Assembly (NCBI RefSeq): GCF_046025915.1
Contig: NZ_JAQQFR010000002.1
Coordinates: forward strand, 440,832-504,831
DNA: 64,000 bases
Direction of reading: 5' to 3'
Source of the DNA: Herbaspirillum rhizosphaerae_A
GTDB taxonomy: Bacteria > Pseudomonadota > Gammaproteobacteria > Burkholderiales > Burkholderiaceae_D
The position numbers and the translations under genes were made by a program. Shown here in pieces: positions 1 to 8,798 of this stretch. The notes beneath the pieces were generated by a model. The model searched no databases, had not been told where the DNA came from, and was given only the letters and a program-made list of their open reading frames with translations. Numbering within the stretch: position 1 is the stretch's first letter; each line of letters begins with the position of its first letter.

Positions 1-80
1 GGGAAATAAAATTACGGGTTTTCCGGCGGGAAATCTGGCGCTTCCAGAAAACAGGAGGATCAAAAGCGGGCGGTTTGGGG

Positions 81-115
81 TATAATTTGAATTTCCCGCA
101 CGTGCCGTTCGGCAC
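81..115 (+). promoter_or_regulatory. pyrG promoter -10 box and leader hairpin
   Basis: A perfect TATAAT lies at 81-86. It is followed at 102-115 by GTGCCG-TT-CGGCAC, then TTCTTTG and the pyrG ATG at 125. There is no clear -35 box and no Shine-Dalgarno sequence between hairpin and ATG, so the transcript leader would be about 30 nt and mostly occupied by the stem-loop. The -10 is convincing; a regulatory role for the hairpin is inference. Positions 1-80 show no gene. Confidence 0.5.
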
Positions 116-124
116 TTCTTTGTA

Positions 125-1795
125 ATGACCAAGTTTGTATTTGTCACTGGCGGCGTCGTGTCTTCCCTGGGTAAGGGAATTGCCGCCGCGTCTCTAGCCG
201 CGATCCTCGAATCGCGCGGCCTCCGAGTCACCCTTCTTAAGCTCGATCCCTACATCAACGTTGATCCGGGAACGATGAGCCCATTCCAGCACGGCGAAGT
301 CTTCGTTACCGACGACGGCGCCGAAACCGATCTGGATCTCGGCCACTACGAGCGTTTCATCACAGCCAAGATGAAGAAGGTGAACAATTTCACCACCGGC
401 CAGATTTATGAGTCCGTGATCCGCAAGGAGCGCCGTGGCGAGTATCTGGGCAAGACCGTTCAGGTCATCCCGCATATCACCAACGAAATTCAGGATTTCA
501 TTCACCGCGGCGCCGAAGGCTTCGACGTGGCGCTGGTCGAAATCGGCGGTACTGTCGGCGACATTGAATCCCTGCCTTTCCTCGAAGCAGCGCGTCAGCT
601 GAGCCTGCGCGCCGGCCGCAATGCCGCTGCCTTCGTGCATCTGACGCTGGTGCCTTACCTTGCTTCGGCGGGTGAGCTCAAGACCAAGCCGACTCAGCAC
701 AGCGTGCAAAAGCTGCGTGAAATCGGTATTTCGCCGGACGCCTTGCTGTGCCGTGCGGATCGCCGGATTCCTGATGACGAGCGCGACAAGATTTCGCTGT
801 TCTCCAACGTGGTCGCGGACGCCGTGATTTCGGTGTGGGATGCAGATAGCATCTATAAGATTCCGCAGATGTTGCACGACCAGGGATTGGATAACATCAT
901 CTGCGAAAAATTGGCGTTGTCGCCGAAACCGGCAGATTTGTCGGTCTGGGACAAGCTGATCCACGCGCAAGAAAATCCTTCGCACGAAGTCACCATCGGC
1001 ATGGTCGGCAAGTATGTCGATCTGACCGAGTCGTATAAATCGCTGACTGAAGCGTTGCGCCACGCTGGTATCCATACCGGTAGCCGCGTCAATATCGAGT
1101 ACCTGGATTCGGAAGAAATCGAAACCACCGGCACCGCCGAATTGGCCAAGTACGATGCGATTCTGGTGCCGGGCGGCTTCGGCAAGCGCGGTGTGGAAGG
1201 CAAGATTGCTGCGGCAAAATTTGCGCGTGAACACAAAGTGCCTTACCTCGGTATCTGCCTGGGTATGCAAGTGGCCCTGCTGGAATATGCGCGCAACAAG
1301 GCCGGTCTGACCAAGGCCAATTCCACCGAGTTCGATCCGGAAACGGAACAACCGGTGGTAGCTTTGATCGACGAGTGGCAAAACCACGACGGCAAGGTTG
1401 AAAAGCGCGACGCCAATTCGGATCTGGGCGGCACCATGCGTCTGGGCGCGCAAACCTGTGACGTCAAGCCGGGCACGCTGGCATCTGAAATCTACGGTAA
1501 CAAGGTAACGGAGCGTCATCGCCACCGTTACGAAGCGAACAATTTTTACCTGCCGCGCGTTGAAGACGCAGGCTTGGTGGTCTCGGCGCGTACGCCGAGC
1601 GAAGATCTGTGCGAAATCATGGAACTGCCACGCACCGGTGGCGAAAATGCTCACCCTTGGTATCTGGGCGTGCAGTATCACCCGGAGTTCAAGTCGACTC
1701 CGCGCGATGGTCATCCATTGTTCATCTCGTACATCAAAGCTGCGCTTGCGCACCATGACGCGACGGCCGCAACTGCAGCAAAAGGAAAAGCATGA
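125..1795 (+). CDS. pyrG: CTP synthase
   Basis: Makes CTP from UTP, ATP and glutamine in the cytosol, the last step of de novo pyrimidine nucleotide synthesis. The 556 residues are normal for the family. The N-terminal synthetase domain opens with the P-loop-like GGVVSSLGKG. The C-terminal class I glutamine amidotransferase domain has GICLGMQ with nucleophile Cys378, and YHPE near residue 518 supplies the His/Glu of the triad. The stop overlaps the kdsA start (ATGA), so the two are translationally coupled. This is the first gene of a housekeeping operon with kdsA, eno and ftsB. The long antisense frame across it is a codon-bias shadow. Confidence 0.98.
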   Translation: MTKFVFVTGGVVSSLGKGIAAASLAAILESRGLRVTLLKLDPYINVDPGTMSPFQHGEVFVTDDGAETDLDLGHYERFITAKMKKVNNFTTGQIYESVIRKERRGEYLGKTVQVIPHITNEIQDFIHRGAEGFDVALVEIGGTVGDIESLPFLEAARQLSLRAGRNAAAFVHLTLVPYLASAGELKTKPTQHSVQKLREIGISPDALLCRADRRIPDDERDKISLFSNVVADAVISVWDADSIYKIPQMLHDQGLDNIICEKLALSPKPADLSVWDKLIHAQENPSHEVTIGMVGKYVDLTESYKSLTEALRHAGIHTGSRVNIEYLDSEEIETTGTAELAKYDAILVPGGFGKRGVEGKIAAAKFAREHKVPYLGICLGMQVALLEYARNKAGLTKANSTEFDPETEQPVVALIDEWQNHDGKVEKRDANSDLGGTMRLGAQTCDVKPGTLASEIYGNKVTERHRHRYEANNFYLPRVEDAGLVVSARTPSEDLCEIMELPRTGGENAHPWYLGVQYHPEFKSTPRDGHPLFISYIKAALAHHDATAATAAKGKA

Positions 1796-2646
1796 AACTG
1801 TGCGGTTTTGACATCGGCCTCGATCAGCCGTTTTTCCTGATCGCAGGCACCTGCGTGATCGAATCGGAACAGATGGCGCTGGATACTGCCGGTACCTTGA
1901 AAGAAATCACGACTGAACTGGGTATCCCGTTCATCTACAAGTCGTCCTTCGACAAGGCCAACCGTTCATCCGGTACGTCATTCCGCGGTCTGGGTATGGA
2001 AAAGGGCTTGGAGATTCTGGCCAAGGTCAAGAAGCAGATCGGCGTGCCGGTGTTGACCGACATCCACGAAATCGACGAAATCAAGCCGGTTTCGGAAGTC
2101 GTCGATGTGCTGCAAACGCCAGCCTTTTTGTGCCGCCAGACTGACTTCATCCGCGCCTGCGCGCAGTCGGGTCGTCCGGTCAATATCAAGAAGGGCCAGT
2201 TTCTGGCACCGCACGACATGATCAACGTGATCGCCAAAGCGCGCGCAGCTGCCAAGGAAGCCGGTCTGCCTGAAGACAACTTCATGGCATGCGAACGCGG
2301 CGTGTCGTTTGGTTATAACAATCTGGTTTCGGACATGCGCAGCCTTGCGATCATGCGCGAAACCGGTGCACCGGTCGTGTTCGATGCTACCCACTCGGTG
2401 CAGTTGCCGGGCGGGCAGGGCACATCGTCCGGCGGCCAGCGCGAATTCGTACCCGTACTTGCCCGTGCGGCGATTGCGGCAGGTATTGCCGGCGTGTTTA
2501 TGGAAACACACCCGAACCCGGCCGAGGCCAAATCCGATGGCCCCAACGCTGTTCCACTGGCTCGTATCAAGGAGCTGCTGGGCACGATGATCGAACTGGA
2601 TCGCATCGTGAAGAAGTCAGTTTTCCTGGAAAACGATTTTTCCTGA
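1792..2646 (+). CDS. kdsA: 3-deoxy-8-phosphooctulonate synthase (KDO-8-P synthase)
   Basis: Condenses phosphoenolpyruvate with arabinose-5-phosphate to give KDO-8-phosphate, the precursor of the inner-core sugar of lipopolysaccharide. The 284 residues form the usual DAHP/KDO-8-P synthase TIM barrel. Visible family motifs are the IAGTCVIES start region, the FKSSFDKANRSS-like PEP-binding stretch (here YKSSFDKANR), and DATHSVQ near the C terminus. The ATG overlaps the pyrG stop by four bases. Its presence shows a Gram-negative, LPS-bearing cell. Nothing unusual is seen. Confidence 0.97.
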   Translation: MKLCGFDIGLDQPFFLIAGTCVIESEQMALDTAGTLKEITTELGIPFIYKSSFDKANRSSGTSFRGLGMEKGLEILAKVKKQIGVPVLTDIHEIDEIKPVSEVVDVLQTPAFLCRQTDFIRACAQSGRPVNIKKGQFLAPHDMINVIAKARAAAKEAGLPEDNFMACERGVSFGYNNLVSDMRSLAIMRETGAPVVFDATHSVQLPGGQGTSSGGQREFVPVLARAAIAAGIAGVFMETHPNPAEAKSDGPNAVPLARIKELLGTMIELDRIVKKSVFLENDFS

Positions 2647-2749
2647 AGCTGAACGGGTAGCGTGTCTTTGCGGTATATCCGTCGAGATGCGCAACCCGGA
2701 CTTCTCTCTATAAAAATTTGCTAAAACCTTGCTTGATGGAGATGTTTGA

Positions 2750-4033
2750 ATGAGTGCAATCGTTGATATTATCGGCCGTGAAATAATCGACTCGCGCGGC
2801 AATCCTACTGTCGAATGCGACGTCCTGCTGGAATCCGGCGTACTGGGTCGTGCCGCTGTGCCGTCCGGCGCCTCGACCGGTTCGCGCGAAGCGATCGAAC
2901 TGCGTGACGGCGACAAGAGCCGTTACTTCGGCAAGGGCGTGCTGCAAGCCTGCGAAAATATCAACACCGAGATCTCCGAAGCGATCATGGGTCTGGACGC
3001 CAACGAACAGGCTTTCCTCGACCGTACTCTGATCGACCTCGATGGCACCGAAAACAAGGCACGCCTGGGCGCCAACGCTACGCTGGCAGTGTCGATGGCT
3101 GTGGCCAAGGCTGCTGCTGAAGAAGCCGGCCTGCCCCTGTATCGCTATTTCGGCGGTAGTGGTTCGATGCAAATGCCTGTACCGATGATGAATGTCATCA
3201 ATGGCGGCATGCATGCAGACAACAATCTCGATCTGCAAGAATTCATGATCATCCCGGTTGGCGCACCAAGCTTCCGCGAAGCGATTCGCTACGGCGCAGA
3301 AGTGTTCCACACCCTGAAGAAGATCCTGCACGCCAAGGGTCTGGCGACTTCGGTCGGCGACGAAGGCGGCTTTGCGCCGAACGTGGCCAGCCACGAAGCA
3401 GCGATCCAGTTGATTCTGCAAGCGATCGAAGAAGCCGGCTACGAGCCAGGCACGCAGATCGCTCTGGGTCTGGATTGCGCCGCTACCGAGTACTACAAGG
3501 ATGGCAACTACCACCTGGCAGGCGAAAACATGGTGCTGACACCAGCCCAGAAGACCGGCTTGCTGGCATCATGGTGCGACAAGTATCCGATCATCAGCAT
3601 CGAAGACGGCATGGCTGAAAACGATTGGGCCGGATGGAAGCTGCTGACCGAAACACTGGGCAAGAAGGTCCAGCTGGTCGGCGACGATCTGTTCGTCACC
3701 AACACCAAGATCCTGAAAGAAGGCATCGACAAGAACATCGCCAACTCGATCCTGATCAAGATCAACCAGATTGGTACTTTGACCGAAACGTTCGCCGCCA
3801 TCGAAATGGCCAAGCGTGCCGGTTATACCGCGGTGATCTCGCACCGTTCGGGCGAAACCGAAGACTCGACCATCGCTGACATCGCTGTCGGCACCAACGC
3901 GCTGCAAATCAAGACAGGTTCGATGTCGCGTTCGGATCGCATGGCCAAGTACAACCAGTTGCTGCGTATCGAGGAAGACCTCGGCGATATCGCCAGCTAT
4001 CCTGGCCGTTCGGCTTTCTACAATCTGAAGTAA
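2750..4033 (+). CDS. eno: Enolase (phosphopyruvate hydratase)
   Basis: Interconverts 2-phosphoglycerate and phosphoenolpyruvate in glycolysis. The 427 residues match the bacterial norm. The N terminus SAIVDIIGREIIDSRGNPTV is diagnostic, and the barrel carries GDEGGFAPN, SIEDGMAENDW (metal Glu/Asp), VGDDLFVTN, the Lys in SILIKINQIG and the SHRSGETED loop. A GGAG ribosome-binding site sits 9 nt before the ATG. The 103-bp gap after kdsA is AT-richer than its surroundings and may hold a secondary promoter, since eno follows kdsA and feeds its PEP substrate pool. Confidence 0.98.
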   Translation: MSAIVDIIGREIIDSRGNPTVECDVLLESGVLGRAAVPSGASTGSREAIELRDGDKSRYFGKGVLQACENINTEISEAIMGLDANEQAFLDRTLIDLDGTENKARLGANATLAVSMAVAKAAAEEAGLPLYRYFGGSGSMQMPVPMMNVINGGMHADNNLDLQEFMIIPVGAPSFREAIRYGAEVFHTLKKILHAKGLATSVGDEGGFAPNVASHEAAIQLILQAIEEAGYEPGTQIALGLDCAATEYYKDGNYHLAGENMVLTPAQKTGLLASWCDKYPIISIEDGMAENDWAGWKLLTETLGKKVQLVGDDLFVTNTKILKEGIDKNIANSILIKINQIGTLTETFAAIEMAKRAGYTAVISHRSGETEDSTIADIAVGTNALQIKTGSMSRSDRMAKYNQLLRIEEDLGDIASYPGRSAFYNLK

Positions 4034-4040
4034 GCAAGAT

Positions 4041-4065
4041 GTCCGGCAGCATTCGTCTGCCGGAC
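4041..4065 (+). other. eno-ftsB intergenic inverted repeat
   Basis: GTCCGGCAG - 7-nt loop - CTGCCGGAC is a perfect 9-bp stem starting 7 nt after the eno stop. No T-tract follows on the plus strand, so it is not a standard intrinsic terminator. It may protect the 3' end of the eno message or attenuate read-through to ftsB. Confidence 0.5.
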
Positions 4066-4085
4066 AATCACCCGGCATTCTTACG

Positions 4086-4499
4086 ATGCGCCTGATCATC
4101 CTCTGCCTCACAGCACTTCTGGTGCTGATCCAATATCCGCTTTGGTTGGGCAAAGGCGGATGGTTGCGGGTATGGGATCTGGACAAGCAAGTCCAGCAGG
4201 CGCAAAAGAAGAATGACGAGCTCAAAGCGCGCAACGCCAAGCTTGAATCCGAAGTCGAAGACCTGAAGCAGGGTACCGGTTCGGTGGAAGAGCGCGCTCG
4301 CTACGAGTTGGGCATGATCAAGCAGAACGAAGTGTTCATCCAGGTATTGGATGGCAATCCAGCCGGCAGCAGAACACCGCCGGCTTCAGCTGTTTCATCG
4401 ACTTCAACTGCGCTACCTTCTGGCGCTACTGCTGCATCAGGCTCAATCGGCTCCGCCAAACCGGTATCCTCCCCGCCTTCCTCCTCGTCCTCCCGCTAG
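4086..4499 (+). CDS. ftsB: Cell division protein FtsB
   Basis: FtsB is a small bitopic inner-membrane protein of the divisome FtsQLB complex. The 137 residues show one N-terminal membrane helix (about residues 3-20, LIILCLTALLVLIQYPLW) and then a periplasmic coiled coil (about 32-65, rich in K/E/L heptads). ERARYELGMIKQNEVFIQV is the conserved DivIC/FtsB box. The last ~35 residues are a low-complexity Ser/Ala/Pro/Thr tail that is variable in the family. Its place directly after eno is the usual proteobacterial arrangement, which adds confidence. Confidence 0.95.
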   Translation: MRLIILCLTALLVLIQYPLWLGKGGWLRVWDLDKQVQQAQKKNDELKARNAKLESEVEDLKQGTGSVEERARYELGMIKQNEVFIQVLDGNPAGSRTPPASAVSSTSTALPSGATAASGSIGSAKPVSSPPSSSSSR

Positions 4500-4513
4500 G
4501 ACAGGAAACCTTC

Positions 4514-5119
4514 ATGTCTCTCAACGATAGTCTGCCCTTGCTGGGCTTCGTCACGACGCCGTTGGAGCTCATTTCCTTTGTGCTGGCGATCATGACCGTC
4601 GCGCTCAATATTCGCCAGAACCATTGGGCATGGCTATTCTCGATTCTGTCGTCGGTACTCTACGGTTTTGTTTTTATCAATTCACGCCTTTACGGCGATG
4701 CCGGTCTGCAGTGCGTCTTTGTCGCAGTCTCGGTATGGGGCTGGTATCAATGGCTGCGTGGCGGCACCGAGCATCAGCCGTTACAGGTCTCACGCCTGAA
4801 TACGCGTGGCGTGTTGTGGTCTGCTGTGGCGTGGATGGTGGGATTCGGCGTATTGTCCGTTTTCCTGCATCGGTTCACCGATACGGACGTGCCGCACATG
4901 GACGGCTTTCTTACAGCCGGGAGCCTGGTCGGGCAGTTTTTGTTATCACGCAAGAAGATTGAAAACTGGCTGGTCTGGATCGCCGTTGATGTGCTCTACG
5001 TCGGCTTGTATCTCTACAAGCATCTGACGCTGACAGCGGTGCTGTATGGATTGTTTGTGTTGCTGGCAATCGCCGGTTGGCGCACGTGGCGCCAACCTCA
5101 ATCTGTGCTGCCTGTTTAA
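4514..5119 (+). CDS. pnuC: PnuC-like nicotinamide riboside transporter
   Basis: The 201 residues form about seven membrane helices. The second-half signature WGWYQWLRGG and the N-terminal TPLELISFVLAIMTVALNIRQNHWAW stretch are typical of PnuC facilitators, which import nicotinamide riboside for NAD salvage. A GGAAACC leader precedes the ATG, 14 nt after the ftsB stop, so co-transcription with ftsB is likely. No NadR-like kinase/regulator is visible nearby, so the cargo is assigned from family resemblance only; PnuC relatives can also carry thiamine or riboflavin precursors. Confidence 0.85.
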   Translation: MSLNDSLPLLGFVTTPLELISFVLAIMTVALNIRQNHWAWLFSILSSVLYGFVFINSRLYGDAGLQCVFVAVSVWGWYQWLRGGTEHQPLQVSRLNTRGVLWSAVAWMVGFGVLSVFLHRFTDTDVPHMDGFLTAGSLVGQFLLSRKKIENWLVWIAVDVLYVGLYLYKHLTLTAVLYGLFVLLAIAGWRTWRQPQSVLPV

Positions 5120-5181
5120 GATCGGGGCCACGACGCCCGGTCGTCATTTTTGACCTGAATTGGTTGTGGATCAGTCAGCGA

Positions 5182-6747
5182 TCAGTCAGCAAGCACGACG
5201 CGGTTCTTGCCCGCATTCTTTGCCTTGTACAGCGCTACGTCGGCACGCTTGATCAGATCAGCCTGACCTTCACCCGCTGCGCGATAGGCGACACCCGCGC
5301 TAAAGGTGATCAGCAAGCGCTGCGTGTTATGCATGAAGATGCGCTTAGTCAGCTCGCGCTGTACGCGGGTAATGATTTGCATCGCTTCGGTTGGCTCCGT
5401 TTCCGGCAACAGCACCAAAAACTCCTCGCCGCCGAAACGCGCAATCACGTCCAGCTTGCGCAGCGTATCCTTGACCACATTCACCAAATGGACCAGGACT
5501 TCGTCGCCGGTGGCGTGACCATGGGTGTCATTGATGCGTTTGAAATCATCGAGGTCGAGCAGGGCGATGCACAGTGGTGTGCTACGGCGCTCGGCATTGA
5601 TGACTTCACGTTCCAGCGATTCGTCCATGCCACGGCGGTTCAGGCTGCCGGTCAGTTGGTCTTCTCGCACCAGCTCGCCCATATGCACGAGTTGCGACTC
5701 CAATGCCTGAATACGGGCTTCGGCTTTTTGCATTTCCTGGCGCGCGTTGATCATCTCATCGCGTGAGCGCAAGGCTTCGTCCTGTGCATCCTTGGTGGCA
5801 TTCATGATGCCGGTCAGCACCGAGTTCAGGTCGCTGATGTCGGATGCCTGGCTGATTTGCTGCGAAAAACCGGTAATCGTCTTGTGATAATTGTCGGTCG
5901 TCGACACCATCGCGCTCAGGCGGTCGACGAAGGTCAGCATCAGATTCTTGGCCGTGACCTTTTCTTCTGACAGCGTGTTCTTCAGCAAACCTTGCTTGTA
6001 AATGACTTCCTTGAGCGTTTTGGTGGCGTCGGCCAGCGAGGTCTTGCTGATTGGTCCGGTGATCAATTCCTGAACGGCGGTGATCTGGCTGCTCAGCCAC
6101 GATCCCTTTTCCAGTAGTCCATGGATGTTTTCCAGCAGCAGCTGGAACAGGCGCATCAGCAGTTCTTGCTGTTGAGCGATGTCTTCCGACTTCAACTCGA
6201 TCTGAAAGCTCATCTGCTTGATGCGGCCGATGACGTCGTTCATGGCCTGTTCGGAGAACGCAGTCTTCAGATCGTTGCCGATGGTTTTTGATTCCAGCAC
6301 CAGATCAGGCGCATCTTGCAGCAACGACGCCAGATTGAAGATCAGCACGCGCGCCAGCACTTCACGCAGCATCTTTTCCTTCTTGCTGTCGCGGATGAAC
6401 TGACGTTCCAGATCGATTGGCACCAATTCGCCATGTGGCACCAGATTGCGTGAAGGAAAGTACTGCTCGACGAAGTTGTCCAGTTCCTCGCTATATTCTT
6501 TCCAGTTACTGCTATCGATTGAGGTGGACAGACGTTGTCCCAGCTTACCGATATCGCCGGGCTGCTGCGTCAGATGGACGGCAAAGGCGGCAAGTACAGT
6601 TTCCGGTTTGACGCCGCTATTGTTGCCGGCGATCTCTTCGTAGGCTTCGCGGTAGGCTTCAGGAGTGGGAGCAACGCGTCGCGTGGCGAGCTGCTGGAAG
6701 GCTTCGCGCGCGATATCGACTGGACTTTGAGCTGGCTTTTTGGACAT
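5182..6747 (-). CDS. Diguanylate cyclase (GGDEF domain)
   Basis: Predicted to make cyclic di-GMP from two GTP. Of 521 residues, the first ~330 are a soluble, largely helical region with coiled-coil character (about 280-350) and no membrane helix or recognisable sensor fold. The C-terminal GGDEF domain (about 355-521) is intact: LTGSLNRRGM start, LDLDDFKRINDTHGH for metal and substrate binding, and active site GGEEF. An RxxD inhibitory site (RKLD) lies exactly five residues before GGEEF, so product feedback inhibition is expected. No EAL domain. It stands alone, convergent with pnuC. Confidence 0.93.
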   Translation of the reverse strand: MSKKPAQSPVDIAREAFQQLATRRVAPTPEAYREAYEEIAGNNSGVKPETVLAAFAVHLTQQPGDIGKLGQRLSTSIDSSNWKEYSEELDNFVEQYFPSRNLVPHGELVPIDLERQFIRDSKKEKMLREVLARVLIFNLASLLQDAPDLVLESKTIGNDLKTAFSEQAMNDVIGRIKQMSFQIELKSEDIAQQQELLMRLFQLLLENIHGLLEKGSWLSSQITAVQELITGPISKTSLADATKTLKEVIYKQGLLKNTLSEEKVTAKNLMLTFVDRLSAMVSTTDNYHKTITGFSQQISQASDISDLNSVLTGIMNATKDAQDEALRSRDEMINARQEMQKAEARIQALESQLVHMGELVREDQLTGSLNRRGMDESLEREVINAERRSTPLCIALLDLDDFKRINDTHGHATGDEVLVHLVNVVKDTLRKLDVIARFGGEEFLVLLPETEPTEAMQIITRVQRELTKRIFMHNTQRLLITFSAGVAYRAAGEGQADLIKRADVALYKAKNAGKNRVVLAD

Positions 6748-6961
6748 GCCTGATGTGCGGCTTCTTATTCAAACAGATATTCAAACGGATTGTGAATGGC
6801 TTGGCTGGGGTCTGCAGTCATCTCCGGTTTTTTGTCATCCTTTACACCCGTAAAGAATAAAAATAAGCAGGACAAAACAGGGTTGATGGCCGGATCCGGA
6901 CGCCTTCCTTTAACGCATTTTACCGTCAGGCGGTGCACTCAGGGCGGGGCTTTATTCGCTT
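6748..6961. other. Intergenic region, no gene
   Basis: Between the diguanylate cyclase start and the response regulator stop. It holds a short hairpin CTTTAC-ACCC-GTAAAG at 6840-6855 and an AT-rich stretch that could carry the cyclase promoter. No coding sequence is supported. Confidence 0.5.
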
Positions 6962-7615
6962 TTATTCAACTAAGTTGTTTTTCAATGCATAGTGCGTCAG
7001 CTCGGCGTTGTGGCGCAGCTTCATCTTTGCCAGCACGCGTGACCGGTACATGCTGATCGTTTTGACGGACAGCAATAATTCCGTCGCAATGTCGCTGACG
7101 GTTTTGCCGGAAGCAATCATCACCATGGTTTGATATTCACGGTCCGACAAGGCTTCGTGCAGCGGCGTCTCATGGTCGAAACCGATCTGGTTGGCCAGCT
7201 CTTGCGCCAGCGAAGGACTGATGTATTTGCGGCCTGCTGCGGCCTGGCGAATTGCATTGATCAGATCTGCCGGTGCAGCCTGTTTGCTCAAAAAGCCTGC
7301 TGCACCCGCTTTGAGTGCGCGTATCGCATACTGATCCTCTCGATGGATAGACAGGATCAACACCGGCAGTTTCGGCATTTCCTTCTTGATCTGCTTGAGT
7401 ACTTCAATACCGGTACGGTCGGGCAATACGATGTCGAGCAGGAGAACATCGCAATTGCCGAGGCGACAGAGTTTGATGGTTTCCAGGCCGTTTTCGGCGC
7501 TGCCGACAACGACGACGTCCTTGGTGCTACTGCAAATCTGTTTTAGTCCTTCTCGCACGATGGCATGATCGTCGGCAATGGCAACTTTAATGGCAGCACT
7601 GTTTTTTTTCGTCAT
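6962..7615 (-). CDS. NarL/FixJ-type response regulator
   Basis: Two-component transcription factor of 217 residues. The receiver domain occupies about 9-125: acidic pair IADDHA at 14-15, phospho-acceptor Asp61 in LLLDIVLPD, and a conserved Lys in LSKQ. The LuxR-type helix-turn-helix occupies about 150-215 (LSDREYQTMVMIASGKTVSDIA, then KTISMYRSRVLAKM). It lies 39 bp downstream of a histidine kinase gene read in the same direction, so the two form a cognate pair. Target genes are not evident from the sequence. Confidence 0.94.
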   Translation of the reverse strand: MTKKNSAAIKVAIADDHAIVREGLKQICSSTKDVVVVGSAENGLETIKLCRLGNCDVLLLDIVLPDRTGIEVLKQIKKEMPKLPVLILSIHREDQYAIRALKAGAAGFLSKQAAPADLINAIRQAAAGRKYISPSLAQELANQIGFDHETPLHEALSDREYQTMVMIASGKTVSDIATELLLSVKTISMYRSRVLAKMKLRHNAELTHYALKNNLVE

Positions 7616-7654
7616 GGGCTTTGGAAGCGTCTCTCGTCGGACTCAATGTGAGCG

Positions 7655-8377
7655 CTATTTTATAAGGTTAGTGGGCGATAGGACAGGAAGTACAACGCGG
7701 AGTTTCAGTCCACCTTGCGCCACGGACTCCAGTGTCAACGATGCGCCGATGCTTTCGGCGCGATGATGCATTCCTCTGATTCCCGATGACTCGGTGCGCT
7801 TTGCCGGATCGGCGCTGGCAGGGATGCCGACACCGTCGTCAATGATTTCCATGACGAGCTGTCCGGGCCCGTGTACTAAACTGATGTCCACATGGCGGGC
7901 ATGTGCATGCCGACTGGCATTGTGCAAGGCTTCGCGGGCAATACGATACAGGCTGATCATCTGAAATGGATCAAGCAACGCATCAGGCAAATCGTTTTCG
8001 CTGAGCATGCGATGCGGAATACCGGTCTGTCTTGCGTATGTTCTGGCAAGCCACTCCAGTGCCGCCAGCAAACCGAGATCCAACACGGCAGGGCGCAGAT
8101 CATCGATGATGTCGTGCATCGCACCGATGGCGTCGTCGACGAGCTGATCGGCAAACTGCAATTGTTCGCGCGCGCTAGCATCACGTGACGCGGCGTCTTG
8201 TCCCAGCTGTGCCACAGCCATCTTGATGGCGGTGAGCCGGCTACCGAGTTCATCGTGCAAATCTCTGGCGATACGCTCGCGCTCGGCTTCCTTGATACGT
8301 TCTTCGGATGAGGCGACCCGATGCACGGGTTCGGTAGGGCTGCTCATGTCGGCAAGTTCCACATTGCGATGAATCAA
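7655..8377 (-). CDS. Soluble NarL-family sensor histidine kinase without sensor domain
   Basis: Only 240 residues. The dimerisation/phosphoacceptor motif ERIARDLHDELGSRLTAIK (HisKA_3, about 33-51) is followed by a GHKL ATPase domain with N-box EALHNASRHAHA, DDGVGIPA (G1) and GIRGMHHRAE (G2). No transmembrane segment, PAS or GAF domain precedes it, so input must come from a partner or cytosolic ligand. Met11 (MSSPTEP) is an alternative start. It is upstream of, and presumably signals to, the NarL-type regulator. Confidence 0.9.
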   Translation of the reverse strand: MIHRNVELADMSSPTEPVHRVASSEERIKEAERERIARDLHDELGSRLTAIKMAVAQLGQDAASRDASAREQLQFADQLVDDAIGAMHDIIDDLRPAVLDLGLLAALEWLARTYARQTGIPHRMLSENDLPDALLDPFQMISLYRIAREALHNASRHAHARHVDISLVHGPGQLVMEIIDDGVGIPASADPAKRTESSGIRGMHHRAESIGASLTLESVAQGGLKLRVVLPVLSPTNLIK

Positions 8378-8520
8378 GGTGAAATCATAAGGTAGATACG
8401 CCGGAACAGGGCTTCGAGAGGGGTAAATGCCGAAAAGTTAATTTTCCAAGGGGATTTTGGGAAGTTTTTTGGTGCGTGGCTTCCATTTCGATCTAAAGTG
8501 GTGCTATAATTTCATTTTTC

Positions 8521-8597
8521 GCGGCTGTAGCTCAGCTGGATAGAGTACTTGGCTACGAACCAAGGGGTCGTGGGTTCGATTCCTGCCAGCCGCACCA
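8521..8597 (+). tRNA. tRNA-Arg (anticodon ACG), copy 1
   Basis: 77 nt including encoded CCA. Acceptor stem GCGGCTG/CAGCCGC, D arm GCTC-AGCTGGATA-GAGT, anticodon stem CTTGG/CCAAG around the loop CTACGAA (anticodon ACG; A34 is expected to be edited to inosine), and T loop TTCGATT. A TATAAT box lies at 8505-8510. The sequence is identical to the tRNA at 17934-18010. Confidence 0.97.
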
Positions 8598-8602
8598 GAT
8601 AT

Positions 8603-8638
8603 AAAGGGTCCATCGCAAGATGGGCCCTTTTGTCTTTT
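8603..8638 (+). terminator. Intrinsic terminator of tRNA-Arg copy 1
   Basis: Twelve-pair stem AAAGGGTCCATC / GATGGGCCCTTT with a GCAA tetraloop and one G-T wobble, followed by TGTCTTTT. The rest of 8639-8798 shows no gene. Confidence 0.9.
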
Positions 8639-8798
8639 CCGTCACGGAAAACTGTTTTCCGCTCTTTATGTGTTGGGTTCCTGCAATCCTCGCATTCGGC
8701 TCAGGTCGCTGATATTTCCTGTTGCCTGATTTTCTCCGCTATCAGAAGTTGCCCTAGGATCGTTTGAACGCGATTAATGCGTGAGGGCAGGCTACTCA

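Noticed and set aside
194..1756. 520-residue open frame antisense to pyrG
   Set aside because: Shadow of a highly codon-biased gene; no family motif, no ribosome-binding site, and the plus-strand protein is certain.
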